A stretch of DNA of 64,000 bases from Melanocharis versteri (taxonomy: Eukaryota > Chordata > Aves > Passeriformes > Melanocharitidae), in assembly GCA_013397845.1 (NCBI GenBank), contig VZTG01005312.1, positions 27,192-91,191 on the forward strand, written 5' to 3'. The translations under genes were made by a program, and so were the position numbers. Numbering within the stretch: the first letter of the stretch is position 1; each line of letters starts with the position of its first letter. Below the pieces are notes generated by a model. It was not told where the DNA came from. It worked only from the letters and a program-made list of their open reading frames with translations, and did not search any database. Shown one piece after another: positions 12,201 to 22,285 of this stretch.

Positions 12201-15200
12201 AGAGACTGATCCAGAGATATTTTTGTTACAACAGAAAGTGGTGCATACCCTGTATAGAGCATGTAATCATAAATGTTTTTTTTTATAGTATACAAATAAA
12301 GTAGTATGAGACATAAAACAAAATGCAACTGAAATGGATATCCAAGTTTAAAAGTTGAGGTTTTTTCTCAATACTACATTTAAAAAGTGAAACCCGAGTT
12401 GAAATTAAATGGTTAATCTTAATAACTGCTGTCACATTCTACCAAGTTTTTATGAAGAAATAGAAACTTAATTAAAATCACTCTAACCATAATCACTTCT
12501 GACTCTTGAAATAAAGAAGCATGTCATTATAGCACTGCTCAGATGAAATTATCAGCTTCATTGCACTCCAGCAGGATATTTTCATTTGAAAGTAGACTGA
12601 CTAGAATTTTTATCAGCACAGTGCAAATTCATAAAGATTTTCTTAATAAAGCTATCTTTGGTCTTTTGGTATCGCCACTACTTAATGCTGCTAAGACTCA
12701 AGAAAACATCACTACTTCTGTAAGCGTGTTAGCTCTGACTCTCCTGTAAGATTCATAGGCAAGAATTATTTCAAGAAAACTGTTAAGCTTGGTTTTCACA
12801 TATTTATGTATCTTTACCTGCTGAAACCTGCAGTCAAATGCTAGAAAGCTTAAATTTCTTAATCACTCCAGGTTTAAAATGTTTTTTAAAGACTTAGAAA
12901 TACTGCAAATCTGCTCCCTCCTTTTAGTAGATAAAGTGGTCAGAGACACAGTTTTAGTTGGATACCTTTCCTGGCCTTGGTCTGAGACTATTTGCTTTGA
13001 AGTTCTGTGGTTAAGCAATAGGATAAGGAAATTTATTTTATTACTGAAGATTTAGTTTACTATGTTAAATTTGGGCATGATAGCACATTATTTGAGTATT
13101 TGCAAGCTAAGTATAACAGGTAAATGGACTGGAAAATTAGTAGTTGAGCTTAATGCATGTTTTAATATCTGTCAAATGTTTTAATACAGCATTTGGAGGT
13201 GAGAAATGGAAAACAAATGTCCTGCTGACATCATTCCTTTGTCCTGGGTAAGTTGAGAATATTGCCATGATTAACAGAATTAAATTGCTTCTCTGATGTG
13301 CATAGCTAATTTTTTAAGTTTCAGCTATACAAGTAAATCTTACATTGTGGCTTTGTTCTGGAAGCTACAAGAGTGAGTATCATGGTGCTTTTGACAAAGA
13401 TAAGTATATTAGTGGCATATCATCCTTAGATATTTTTTGTAAGCATTTGTTTACTCTCACCACATGAAAAGGTTGATTAGGAAAAAGTGTTATGATAGTA
13501 GTAAGTTTTAGCCCCACTTTTTCATTGTTTTCTTTTATTCTCTGGGCTGTTTCTCTGACCATGCTGTAGTCAGTCTTATATAGTGTCATATAATGTATAA
13601 CCACTCTGATAATTTTTTGCACTTAATCACAGCAAGCAGTCTTACCCTGAAGTGTACTTAAGACAAGCATATATTTGAAATAGCTTAGTTGGAACGTCAG
13701 CTCCTGCTGGAGTTCAGTCCCACCAGATTAACAAAGAATTGCTTGTTTGACCTCTTCGTTTTCATATTTTGTGTGTGTCATTTGGTTTTAGCAGAGATTT
13801 GTGCTAAAATCTTAACACAGTGCCATTGTTTTGTCAACGTTACTAAATGTTAAGAAGTATTTCTGTGCTCTGAGTGTGCTGTGTGTTTTTCAGAATCGTA
13901 TTTGCGGATTTTTTTATCATGAACCTCATTCTCTGGGGAGAAGGCTCTTCAGCAGCTATTCCATTTGGTACTTTGGTTGCTATTTTGGCACTCTGGTTTT
14001 GCATATCTGTACCACTGACGTTTATTGGTGCCTATTTTGGGTTTAAGAAAAACGTAAGTGTTTCTGAGAAGTTGTTTTTTAAGTGTATACATACGTAAAC
14101 ACACACAAATGTTTTTCTCTGTATAGGTCATGACTGAGGTAGCACCTAAGGTGGTTGCACTGTTGGCTCCAGTTCTGTTCAGTTACTTTAGAAGTGCATT
14201 AGATATCCAGTCTTGGTATTCCAAGGCTTTGATACATGGTTAGTGGCAGTGATACTTCTCTGCAGCAATTTGGGTTATCATTGTATTTAACTGAGTGACT
14301 GCTACGGATAAATCAATGGTTTGAGCATTTTTATTTTAATTAGCATCTTTTTCATATACTAAAACAAGTACTTGACCCAGCAAGCATAAGAGAAAGCAAA
14401 TTATGCCTTTCTGGGTTTTGTCACATATTTCTTGTTCCTGTCTGCCCTCTACACTGAGGATGTTTCCTGATCAAATTGCTGGAGTTCTGTGAAATCTGTT
14501 TGCACGAGTGTTCTGTAAATGGTTATCTCTGCTTGGCAGACATTAATTGGGATTTACTCCTAAACCGATCAATTCACATATTTTTATGAGGTCTCCTTGT
14601 GATCACATTTCACAATTTTGTGACCAAATCATTAAATATTGAGATTGATTCTTTGGGTTTTTTTTTCTTAAAAAACAGTTTACTATCCCCAACAAACAAA
14701 TTTCTGTAAGTGCAGATACATTTGTGGGTTTTCTCCTGCATAGGAAGCCAGGGTTCCATCTCTTTGTAGATCTGTAACACCTTCGAAGAATATTGTCCTG
14801 TAGGCACTTTTTAAGTCAGTTGTGTAGTTGCCCTGTTTTTCTTAACCAGAATTTAATGGGTTTTTTCTGATACCCATGTTGAAATTCCATCAAGTTCCCC
14901 TGCATTGTACAGGTGTGTACATCTTCTTTTAAGGAAGGGAGATTTGATAAGCTAATAAGGCAATGTGATAGGTGTCACAAAAAGTTGAAAATCAAATCAG
15001 AAAGGAAGTATCTATTGATGCTTTTGATGTAATCTTTATGAAAGGGGAAAGATGCAAAGTATGCATGTATCTTACAGTGCCTTACATTGTTTTCTCCCAC
15101 CATGCTGATCCATGCAAGTGTCTTAAATTGCCAGATTGAATCCTTTCACTAAATTTATCCTAGTGCGAGTCTTGAAGTAAATCCTGAAAAACAACATGCA

Positions 15201-18200
15201 GGAATTTTTAGAAGGGGAAAGCAAGAGTCTGCACCACCACTACCCCAGCTGAAATCTGGTAAATCAGCTCAGGCTGTGTAATAGATGATAGATAGGCAAA
15301 CATTAAAAGGGAAGTCCAAAATATCTGTCACTATGTTTTCAGTAAGAGCTGCCTTCTAGCGAGTTTGCCAAGCAAGTGTTGGTAGCTGAGCTGGGAGCAA
15401 AAGCAAATGTAGTGTAGCTGGGTATGCACATGCTCAAAACAAAGAGTAGACTTTTTTCCACCTCTCATTACAAAAAGAAAACAAAAAGGTTTGACATTTT
15501 ATTTATTTAACTGTTTGTTGTTTTCATTTAAAGGCTATTGAACACCCTGTTCGCACAAACCAAATTCCTCGTCAGATTCCTGAGCAATCGTTCTATACAA
15601 AGCCATTACCAGGCATTATCATGGGAGGCATTCTTCCTTTTGGATGTATCTTTATACAGTTGTTCTTCATTCTCAATAGTATTTGGTAAGTTCACCATAG
15701 TCTGAATTTTCTCTGTCATAAAATGTGGTAATTTCTTTGTGGAAGTTTTTCTTCAAGATGCCTTGTCTGATTTTTTTGAGGATGCAGGGTTACCATAATA
15801 CTGGTTCAATAAAATTTAAATGTCAACATCTTTTTAATATTTTGTTGTTTCAAAGATACTCAGTGCCTGTTGTGCTTGTTGGAGTGTACAGAGAGGTGGC
15901 TGTGATATGCTTAGCAATTTACAGCTGACCTACAATATTCAGGTAGTTTGTTGTTTTCTCATGCTACTCTTCTGACTTCATGTAGAAGTGCCTCTGAAGC
16001 TGATATATGGCATATAACTTGACAGTAGTAAAGTTTATTAAAATAAATTTGAGATTTTTTGGTAGTTGTTACTAGGCTAGAAAATTATTACTATTCTTGG
16101 GAGAAAAAAAAGAACCAAGAACAAATTCTTGTGAAATCTTTATTAAAAAAAAAAAAAGGAGAGTAATTATTTTAAAAAATAAAGCACCAAAGACTAGTCC
16201 AGTATGAGTGAATTTTGACGTGAGCTCACTGACAAACTAATCTACTGTGAGGAATTTGTCTTCCTTCTGGCACAATTTAGTTACTGGATCTTGTTAAACT
16301 GTTTCTGAACCTTGAATAGGTGCCTTTACCCAACACAGACAGCTACAGCATTTGACATTTCTTGTTATTTTTGAGCTCTGTCCCCTTGATTGAAATGTGA
16401 GGTGAAATCCAGGTTCTGCTGAAGTCAGTGGAAGAGGTCACGCTGACTTCACTGGAACTGTGATTTCACCATTATGTCTAGTCATTTCTTTCTCTAAAAT
16501 CCCAACCAGGGGTGTGCTTTGGCCTTGCTTTGTCAGTGTTCTCAGACTGAGCTGCCAAGGTTCCTATTCTTCATTAGAAAATAAATTAGTCAATTGTATG
16601 GCTGCACAATTGACAGTACTTCAATGGGAAGGGGATATTCTTAAGGTGAAGGTGATGTTACTACATATGAAGAAATAATAATAGCACAATGGCCATTTAA
16701 TTTTTTTTTTAACTCCCTTTTATAGGTCCCACCAGATGTATTACATGTTTGGCTTCCTGTTTTTGGTATTCATTATTTTGGTTATTACGTGTTCTGAGGC
16801 TACAATATTGCTCTGCTACTTCCACCTATGTGCAGAGGTAGGAAGTATTTCCTTTGTTTTCAAACGTGATAATGTTTTAAGAATGCTTCAAAAAATTCTA
16901 ATGCTTTTGTAATTGAAAATAAGTATTCAAAAAATTCAACGTGAACACTATCACTAGATAAGATGTACTTAAACCATGTCTTTAAAAAGTGAAGCAGGCT
17001 ACTTTGGACAAAACTTGTAACAAATATTAAAACCCTGCTGAGTCAGATATCACATCTTTAGATTCTCAGTCCCTGTTTTCTGAAGGTGCTAAACTAATCC
17101 ATTAATTTTGTTCAATCAGAGTGCATTTTGGACATGCTCAGCCTTGGGGAAAAAATCTCTATGGCTGGAAATAAGTACATCTGGCTTATTTGGGGTTTAG
17201 TATTTTGTGTATTTGTTATTGATCTTTAGGTTACTTATCTCTAATTTTGAATGGTGTAATTAAAGCAGTATTGATTATATATAGTTCTTCTCCCTCTAGA
17301 TAAAAAACCCTACAAAACCTTACTTTTGGATATAGTCATAATAGAGAAAGTAGCTCTGCATTCACTAGTAGGGTCAGGTGTATGCAATACTGCTCACACG
17401 TTTGTATTTTTTCTCACTCCTTCTAGGACTATCACTGGCAGTGGCGTTCATTTCTCACCAGTGGCTTCACTGCAGTTTATTTCCTAATATATGCAATACA
17501 TTATTTCTTTTCTAAACTGCAAATCACAGGAACAGCTAGCACCATTTTATATTTTGGTTATACCATGATTATGGTTTTGATCTTCTTCCTTTTCACAGGT
17601 AAGTGTATTGAACCTTAATTTTAAATTTTGAATCTGCTTTTAGTTTTGCACAATAGAATCCTTGGCAAAACTCATCTTGATATAGAATTATAAATTTATG
17701 TATGACTTTGATTTTTTTTCCAGGTAGTTGTGTAGCATACTGCAACTATGTGATTACAAATTTTAATGAAAGAGCTAAGTGAGGATGAGACACAACTACT
17801 AATTTGAGTTGTGGCCTATAATTAGGTCTACAGATATGTGATAAATACTTTCCCAGATTTCATGCTTATGATAGTCACATGACAAACTGAGTTTTTTAAA
17901 TTAGTTGTCTTTGGAGAAGCACACTTCAAATCACACACAGTCAAGTATAAAGTTACAGTGTCAAGATAAAAACTGCAGATTTTATGGAATAGGTGGAAGG
18001 AAGAGAGAGGAGTAGAAATTGACAAAGAATGCTTTTTTTTAAAATTTGCTCTCTTGCAGAATGTATTTACCTTTGTCCCAGTTGCATTGAAGTAGCACGG
18101 GAAGCAGACAGAATTTCTCTAACATTTTTTGTATCAGTCTTGTCAGAACTTTGTAATCTTCATTGTGAGCATTTGGAAAAACATCTGTCTTAGGTGCTGC

Positions 18201-21200
18201 ATTTCAATTTCCTCTTCAGTAATTGAGATGAGGTCGCAAAATCTTCCATTGTCATCTTCAGTCAGACACAAATAGCTCTTGTTTAAGGTGGAAAAATGGC
18301 AGTGAAAATGCAAGGAGTCTCCTTTCAAACTGACGCAAGAAGGCAGCAGCCCCAACTCCTCAAATCTTAAAAATTCTGTATTCTGCTCCAGCAGAATGCA
18401 GTCCGTCCTTGAATACTCTTCCCTACAGAGCAGTAGGGTACAGTACTTCTAAAACTACTTTGACGTGATCAATGGTTTAAATAATTTCAGGCTTCATCTT
18501 GATGATGACTTTTAATGATTCCAAAGGCCTTGATATGTATTTTTGTATAGACACTATATTTTGAGGCCTCCTAGGCTACAAATGGCTTGTCATCAGGTCT
18601 TTTAATACAGATCTCACTATAGCTATTAAGTAGAATTTTAATTTCCACTTAACATAGGAGAACAAAAGTAGTGAAAAAGAGAAAAGAACTGAGAATGGTG
18701 TTCATTTTAAGTGTAACCGAATATTTCAAAGACATTTCCACTTCAGCTGCGGAAATATTGAAGCTGTTAGCGCACTGTGCCTGAATGCAGATGATGATGA
18801 ACAGGAGCAATGGCCTGCAAGGATTTTCTTGTGTCATTGCCTGTTAAAAGGAAGAAATGGAACTTGAGTGCATTATATAATCTCATTGAAAAGTGATCAA
18901 GCTGTGTCCCAAAAGTGGTTAGTTCTATCTTCCATCCTTCGTTTTAAGTCTGTCTAATGTATTTTGGCATTGCTTGCAGATAGTTTGCAATTTATACATC
19001 TCTACTTTTATTCACATTTCTGTAACAGTTTACAAGTCATTCTGAGTGCACAGATCAGAGATTCTGCCTCCCTTGCTCACTTTTTCCTCTTCCTCACCTT
19101 GCGTTTCTCTTAACCTTTACTTCTGGTCTGGGTGTACTGATAGTGTCATTGAACTAAAAAATCCTAGGATGCATGGTTGTTCAACTAGAAATGAATGGGT
19201 ACTGCTGTATGCAGATCGATTTTAAATGCAGTGCAAACTTACTAGTAGTGTGAAAAATAATTAGGCCTTACACAAGTGTAAGGTCAATTAATTCAGTTTC
19301 ACCAGCTTTTCCAACAGATGTTCAGCAAGTCTGCCTGTAATAGTAAACAGTTTTGCCCAAAACCAGAACTGTGTTTACCCTGTCTCCTTTGTTCACTCTG
19401 TTTACTTTGGATGCATGCAGTAATTCTGGAGTGGATTCATTCAAGATAAAGGGGGTTTACAAACATTTTCTATGCTGAGATTCGGTTTAGCTGCCTTTCT
19501 GCACCTCAGATACCCACATAATTTCCATCTTTTGCCCTTATTCTTTCAAGTCAGTCATGTCACATGACATTGTCTGGAGGCATTAAGATGTGTCCAGTGC
19601 ATCCCCTTTTTCCTTTGCTCACGTGTTCACTTTCAGTTGACCAAGTGGCTGTGCAGCACCTGCCAGCAAATTTTTAGGGTAGGTTCACAAGCATGCAAAG
19701 AAGAGGTGGTTTATTCTCAGCCCCTTTCAGTTGCTTTTGTGGCAGTCATTTGTTTGTAATTGAGACAGTAGAAATGCAAGTTGTGCTGTGCAACTAGAAC
19801 TAAGTTTTCATAGTCTGTAAGCTCTTGGTTTTTTTTTAATTTTCAGTTTCTATGTTGAAATCAGGGGAGGATACATGGGAAGTTAATCACACAGAATTGT
19901 AAAACACTGTGTGCTTAACGATTTTTTAATCTATTTCTCACATGATTAAGTGCAAATTACCTTTTAATTTGGGGAAATAATCCTGTTTCTTAAGATTTAA
20001 GAATAATTTTGTCCATTTAGGTTGATATGAATGTAAAAACAGATTATGTTCAGTTCTCTGAGATTTACTGAAGTGCTCTGAGATAAGATTTTACAGAAGA
20101 AATCAGAGGCAGGGTAAAGGGACAGGCAGTTCTTCTCCATTTTTTTAAACAAAAGAACATATTAGCAATTTAGCAGAAACTGCTCCCAAAGGCAACTGAC
20201 TTCCCATGTGAGGATGATAAAAAAGCTAAAAAGAAAAAGTCGTAGTTGTTGTATGAAAACTATTCTGCTGCTGCTTACTCATCTGTTAAAAATTGTCAGG
20301 ATCGGGAGGAAGGGTTTTGACGGTGCCCTGCTGCTATGTCGGTGTAACACATGCTTCAGGCATTTGCATCCATACTGCATTCCAGGTCATTGATCAGACT
20401 CAGCAGGCAGAATACCGGGAGCTACATGACAAATCTTTGATTCACAGCTGGGATCACAACTACGTATCATTGTAAATGAGTCACTTAAACATCAGTAGTT
20501 TAGCAAGCGTAAAGTGAAAAAAAAATGACCATGATATCATTCATGGGTCCTTTCAAGCTTTTATAGAGAATGAGTTACCACACAACTTTTGTTGTCCCTC
20601 TTATCAGATCTAAAATAAAGGAAGCTTTCTTCCTCTAAAGAACTTCCTTGACACTTGTATAAGTTAAAGCTATGATTTTAGAAGAGGTGCTTAGGCAAAA
20701 ATCAGATAATCTTCAGGGGTTTTTTCCTGTCCTAGTTTTTGTGGGAAATCAGAGTTCCTGTAACAGGTGTTCTGAGCTGCTGCTGAATGCAATATCATTC
20801 TGATTGAGACTGAATTTTGATGTAATCCAGTTAGATTAACAAAGCCCAACTATATTAACTATTTCACATTCAAAATAATATTTTTGTTTAAAGTTTCTTT
20901 TGGAGTTACACAAAGGGAAGAGATTCTGCTAGAAGGATGATAAGTTATCAGGGAAATGGTCTTCATCCTTCAATTTTAGTTCAAATTTGTGTGTACCTTT
21001 TGACTGTTTTAAGTATTTTAGAAGTGTTTATTGTTAAGGTATATAACACATGTTTTCAGTAGGACTACAAGTTGTGTAGTTACTACACTATGGTTTGAAA
21101 TTTGTATTAACTCAGTCCATGGTGAAATAAAGGTAGTGCTCCAGTTTTCCAAGACCTTAAAGTATTACTGAGTAATGGGAACTCTGATGCTGTTAGTTTA

Positions 21201-21681
21201 AATGGTTTATTAAACATAATAACAATATTCTGACAGCTGAGCAGATCAGATAAAGTGTGTGTGAGTAGTCACTGACAAAGGGTGAAATGGAGGAGTGTGA
21301 AGGAGTGGGACTGCCACATACTGGAGCAACAAGAACAAATCTATAAGACAAATAACACAGAAGCATCTTACAACTAGTCTTCCATGCGATCTGTTCTATG
21401 GTCCTGAAAATAATCAGATAGGTTATAGAGCAGCTAATGCCTATAAGGACCAGGTACTGTCTGTAACTTTCCATTATCTGATCTGATTGATGTACTGGAC
21501 ACTAACGACAGCAGATCACATATACACACATCCTGACTTATAAACTACAGGTAGAAATTAATGTCTCCTGTGTCAGTGTTCTAACATGTAATTATTTTTT
21601 ATTTCTCTTTTAGGGACAATTGGATTCTTTGCATGCTTTTGGTTTGTAACCAAAATATACAGCGTAGTGAAAGTCGACTGA
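88..21681 (+). CDS. TM9SF2: TM9SF2, transmembrane 9 superfamily member 2 (3' 14 coding exons, 5' partial)
   Basis: Spliced gene. Join 88-215, 5952-6081, 7613-7737, 8607-8718, 10140-10219, 10303-10411, 10536-10668, 10923-11042, 13190-13247, 13894-14053, 15534-15685, 16726-16837, 17427-17598, 21614-21681. This gives 552 codons plus TGA with all phases matching and GT-AG at every junction. Recognised by near identity to vertebrate TM9SF2: luminal part with CKSVCTKTYDTT and DNMPVTWCYDVEDG, then nine membrane segments at about residues 193-214, 252-282, 289-309, 321-345, 353-381, 410-434, 441-470, 481-503 and 512-543. The usual protein is about 660 residues, so roughly 110 N-terminal residues, including the signal peptide, lie off the left edge. 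The C terminus ends KVD, the KxD/E-type sorting signal of the family. Known role (family knowledge): Golgi/endosome nonaspanin needed for correct localisation of glycosylation enzymes and heparan sulfate synthesis. No frameshift or internal stop was seen, so the gene looks intact. Confidence 0.97.
2726..2776 (-). repeat. CR1 LINE, 3' end (left part, split by LTR)
   Basis: CACAGAATTGTTTAGG followed by ACCTCTAAGATGATTGAGTC is the reverse complement of an avian CR1 3' terminus. The element resumes at about 3,910 with ATTAACCTAGCACTGCC, which is continuous with CAACC here in the family pattern, so the LTR has interrupted it. Confidence 0.8.
2777..3909 (-). mobile_element. Solo LTR of an avian endogenous retrovirus
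   Basis: 1,133 bp running from TGTGGTGGTTTGACCCTGG to CCAAATACA, so it has TG...CA ends. It sits cleanly inside a CR1 element. The start, the segment GGGAGAGATCACTCA and the string of TGCTCCAGYGTGGGT units match an LTR family I know to be abundant in songbird genomes (probably ERVL-like; the family assignment is from memory). Minus orientation is inferred because that reading gives the U3-like start TGTATTTGG and a degenerate poly(A) region near 2,960-2,990. A 5-bp target duplication is not clean: candidates are ACCGT on the left and AGCAT on the right. No internal gag or pol sequence is attached, so this is most likely a solo LTR produced by LTR-LTR recombination. Confidence 0.75.
3181..3540 (-). 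repeat. Degenerate tandem repeat inside the LTR (about 8 units of 41-54 bp)
   Basis: Units begin with TGCTCCAGYGTGGGT or close variants at 3181, 3226, 3271, 3320, 3365, 3417, 3471 and 3512. Each continues with CCATGGG..TGCAG/CACAG..TCCTTCA. Spacing is 45, 45, 49, 45, 52, 54 and 41 bp. Read on the minus strand, several units encode a 15-residue peptide of the form PWKGPTLEQFLKSCS. Confidence 0.85.
3910..4630 (-). repeat. CR1 LINE (right part, 5'-truncated)
   Basis: ATTAACCTAGCACTGCC, CCATGTCCCTAAGTGCTGTA, GGACAGCCTGTTCCAATGCC, GTCTCTCCTGAGCCTCC and CACTTGGCCTTGTTGAACCT are diagnostic reverse-complement CR1 segments from the 3' UTR and the end of the reverse-transcriptase ORF. Frames are broken by many stops, so it is dead. 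The 5' end is truncated near 4,630, as is usual for CR1. It is antisense to TM9SF2. Confidence 0.9.
5952..6081 (+). CDS. TM9SF2: TM9SF2 coding exon
   Basis: Acceptor TTTACAG, donor GTATGT. Encodes W/IVDNMPVTWCYDVEDGQ through KDACVIN, with four cysteines in the luminal domain. The part from ITEDGRPKDAC to INSEF is the least conserved against the human protein. Confidence 0.97.
6082..7612 (+). other. TM9SF2: TM9SF2 intron, no further feature seen
   Basis: Unique AT-rich sequence. I see no repeat family, exon or RNA gene. Confidence 0.8.
7613..7737 (+). CDS. TM9SF2: TM9SF2 coding exon
   Basis: Acceptor CATTGCAG, donor GTTAGT. Encodes SEFHEKDTFYIFNHVDIKIY through LVAAKLEPK plus two bases. This is the conserved luminal beta-rich part of the EMP70 domain. 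Confidence 0.97.
7738..10139 (+). other. TM9SF2: Two TM9SF2 introns around the exon at 8607-8718
   Basis: Introns 7738-8606 and 8719-10139. The second includes an A/T-rich simple stretch at about 9,395-9,480 (TATATTATGTATATAGTATA and similar). No other recognisable element. Confidence 0.75.
8607..8718 (+). CDS. TM9SF2: TM9SF2 coding exon
   Basis: Acceptor TTCCCACAG, donor GTGAGT. Encodes S/YKHTHPDNPDCSGVPMDISN through IAYTYSVTFH, the end of the luminal domain. Confidence 0.96.
10140..10219 (+). CDS. TM9SF2: TM9SF2 coding exon
   Basis: Acceptor CTTTCAG, donor GTGAGA. Encodes EEKSIRWASRWDYILESMPH through IQWF plus two bases, the conserved stretch leading into the first membrane helix. Confidence 0.97.
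10303..10411 (+). CDS. TM9SF2: TM9SF2 coding exon (first transmembrane helix)
   Basis: Preceded by a long T tract and CAG; donor GTAAGT. Encodes S/IMNSLVIVLFLSGMVAMIML and then RTLHKDIARYNQMDST. This is the first membrane helix and the start of a cytosolic loop. Confidence 0.98.
10536..10668 (+). CDS. TM9SF2: TM9SF2 coding exon (cytosolic loop and second helix)
   Basis: Acceptor TTTTACAG, donor GTAAGT. Encodes EDAQEEFGWKLVHGDIFRPP, then RKGMLLSVFLGSGTQILIMT and FVTL. The GWKLVHGDIFRPP motif is a hallmark of the family. Confidence 0.98.
10923..11042 (+). CDS. TM9SF2: TM9SF2 coding exon (second to third helix)
   Basis: Acceptor CTTCACAG, donor GTGAGT. Encodes FFACLGFLSPANRGALMTCA through AGYVAARFYK plus one base. 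It completes helix 2 and contains helix 3. Confidence 0.98.
11043..13189 (+). other. TM9SF2: TM9SF2 intron with a possible alternative terminal exon
   Basis: 2.1-kb intron. An acceptor-like TTTTTATTTTGCAG at 11,110-11,123 is followed by 27 in-phase codons to a TAG at 11,207-11,209, and AATAAA occurs near 12,294. Otherwise it is AT-rich with nothing recognised. Confidence 0.7.
13190..13247 (+). CDS. TM9SF2: TM9SF2 coding exon (shortest, 58 bp)
   Basis: Acceptor AATACAG, donor GTAAGT. Encodes S/FGGEKWKTNVLLTSFLCP plus two bases, the start of helix 4. Phase is confirmed on both sides. Confidence 0.97.
13248..13893 (+). other. TM9SF2: TM9SF2 intron, nothing recognised
   Basis: 646 bp of AT-rich sequence without repeat or coding signal. 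Confidence 0.75.
13894..14053 (+). CDS. TM9SF2: TM9SF2 coding exon (helices 4-5)
   Basis: Acceptor GTTTTTCAG, donor GTAAGT. Encodes G/IVFADFFIMNLILWGEGSSA through FIGAYFGFKKN. It ends in phase 0. Confidence 0.98.
14054..15533 (+). other. TM9SF2: TM9SF2 intron with an in-phase open stretch
   Basis: 1.5-kb intron. Behind the acceptor-like TTTCTCTGTATAG at 14,114-14,126 lie 38 sense codons in phase with the preceding exon, ending in TAG at 14,241-14,243. The rest is unremarkable. Confidence 0.7.
15534..15685 (+). CDS. TM9SF2: TM9SF2 coding exon (helix 6)
   Basis: Acceptor TTTAAAG, donor GTAAGT. Encodes AIEHPVRTNQIPRQIPEQSF, then YTKPLPGIIMGGILPFGCIF and IQLFFILNSI plus two bases. The IPRQIPEQ segment is a conserved nonaspanin motif. 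Confidence 0.98.
15686..16725 (+). other. TM9SF2: TM9SF2 intron containing a palindromic repeat
   Basis: 1.0-kb intron. It has an A-rich run at about 16,145-16,157 and the hairpin repeat at 16,401-16,470 listed separately. Confidence 0.75.
16401..16470. repeat. 70-bp palindromic (hairpin) ancient repeat
   Basis: The left arm starts GGTGAAATCCAGGTTC and ends GAAGTCAG. The right arm is its imperfect reverse complement, ending GTGATTTCACC. The 28-bp arms match at 22 positions around a 14-base spacer. The motif GGTGAAATC..GAAGTCA resembles a dispersed palindrome I associate with bird, turtle and crocodile genomes; that association is from memory. Confidence 0.65.
16726..16837 (+). CDS. TM9SF2: TM9SF2 coding exon (helix 7)
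   Basis: Acceptor TTTTATAG, donor GTAGGA. Encodes W/SHQMYYMFGFLFLVFIILVI and then TCSEATILLCYFHLCAE, including helix 7 with its conserved Ser-Glu pair. Confidence 0.98.
16838..17426 (+). other. TM9SF2: TM9SF2 intron, nothing recognised
   Basis: 589 bp of AT-rich intron without a repeat or coding signal that I can identify. Confidence 0.75.
17427..17598 (+). CDS. TM9SF2: TM9SF2 coding exon (helix 8 and start of helix 9)
   Basis: Acceptor TTCTAG, donor GTAAGT. Encodes DYHWQWRSFLTSGFTAVYFL through MVLIFFLFT plus one base. It includes the family signature YxWxWRSF. Confidence 0.98.
17599..21613 (+). other. TM9SF2: Last TM9SF2 intron, nothing recognised
   Basis: 4.0-kb AT-rich intron. Short open frames on both strands (for example 18,143-18,355 minus and 20,208-20,393 plus) have no recognisable product and no splice context, and are probably chance. 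Confidence 0.75.
21614..21681 (+). CDS. TM9SF2: TM9SF2 last coding exon with stop codon
   Basis: Acceptor CTCTTTTAG. Encodes GTIGFFACFWFVTKIYSVVK and VD, then TGA at 21679-21681. It follows the largest 3' intron (17,599-21,613). The C-terminal KVD matches the KxD/E COPI-binding signal described for this family. Confidence 0.98.
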
Positions 21682-22285
21682 AGAAACCAATGTAAAGAGT
21701 TAACACAGAAGAGGTTTAATCTTCATTAACGTAACTTAAAAACCTGGTCTCGTTGATGAACTTGAGCTTTATCAGAAGTATTGGCTTCCAATTCTTTGAG
21801 AACGATACTGAAATGCACCTACTTTTCCACTAACACGTTTGTATTGTGACTTAACAACCTATTTTCATTCAAACCTTAATGAAGATCAGAGTTACGATAT
21901 TTATGCATTTGTAAATACAACTATACTTCAAAAGAAATGTCAAATTCTAATGGCAAAATAGAAGTGGCTGTATTACACAACTTAATGATACTTCTGATCA
22001 AAGTACAACTGTAAATAGGTTTTTCTAGCTTGGTAGGTGGGATGAATTATTTTTCTTTGAGGGAAATGAGAACTTTTTATTATGCTAACTTTGAAGGATG
22101 ACTCTTAAGAAGTGTTGCTTTTAGTCTGGATGTGATTTTTATTTTTTACTGGTGTTACGTCCATAAATATTCTGATTTCTGTGACTTAATTAGTTTTGGT
22201 GTTCTTGGCCTTTTAAACTATGTGCCTCTGAGTCCTTGAATTTATAAATTCATAATCTAATAAACGTTGTAAAAATGTCTTCATT
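21682..22285 (+). other. TM9SF2: TM9SF2 3' UTR
   Basis: AT-rich sequence after the TGA with no further coding potential. It contains several ATTTA-like and T-rich stretches. The right boundary is set about 20 bases past the AATAAA at 22,259; the exact cleavage site cannot be read from sequence alone. Confidence 0.85.
22259..22264 (+). terminator. TM9SF2 polyadenylation signal
   Basis: Canonical AATAAA in TCTAATAAACGTTG, followed within 30 bases by T-rich sequence (GTCTTCATTGACTTATT). It lies 578 bases after the stop codon. Another AATAAA at 22,691 could give a longer 3' UTR. Confidence 0.8.

Noticed and set aside
18490..18600. TGATGATGAC box considered as a C/D snoRNA C box in the last TM9SF2 intron
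   Set aside because: No D box or terminal stem at a suitable distance.
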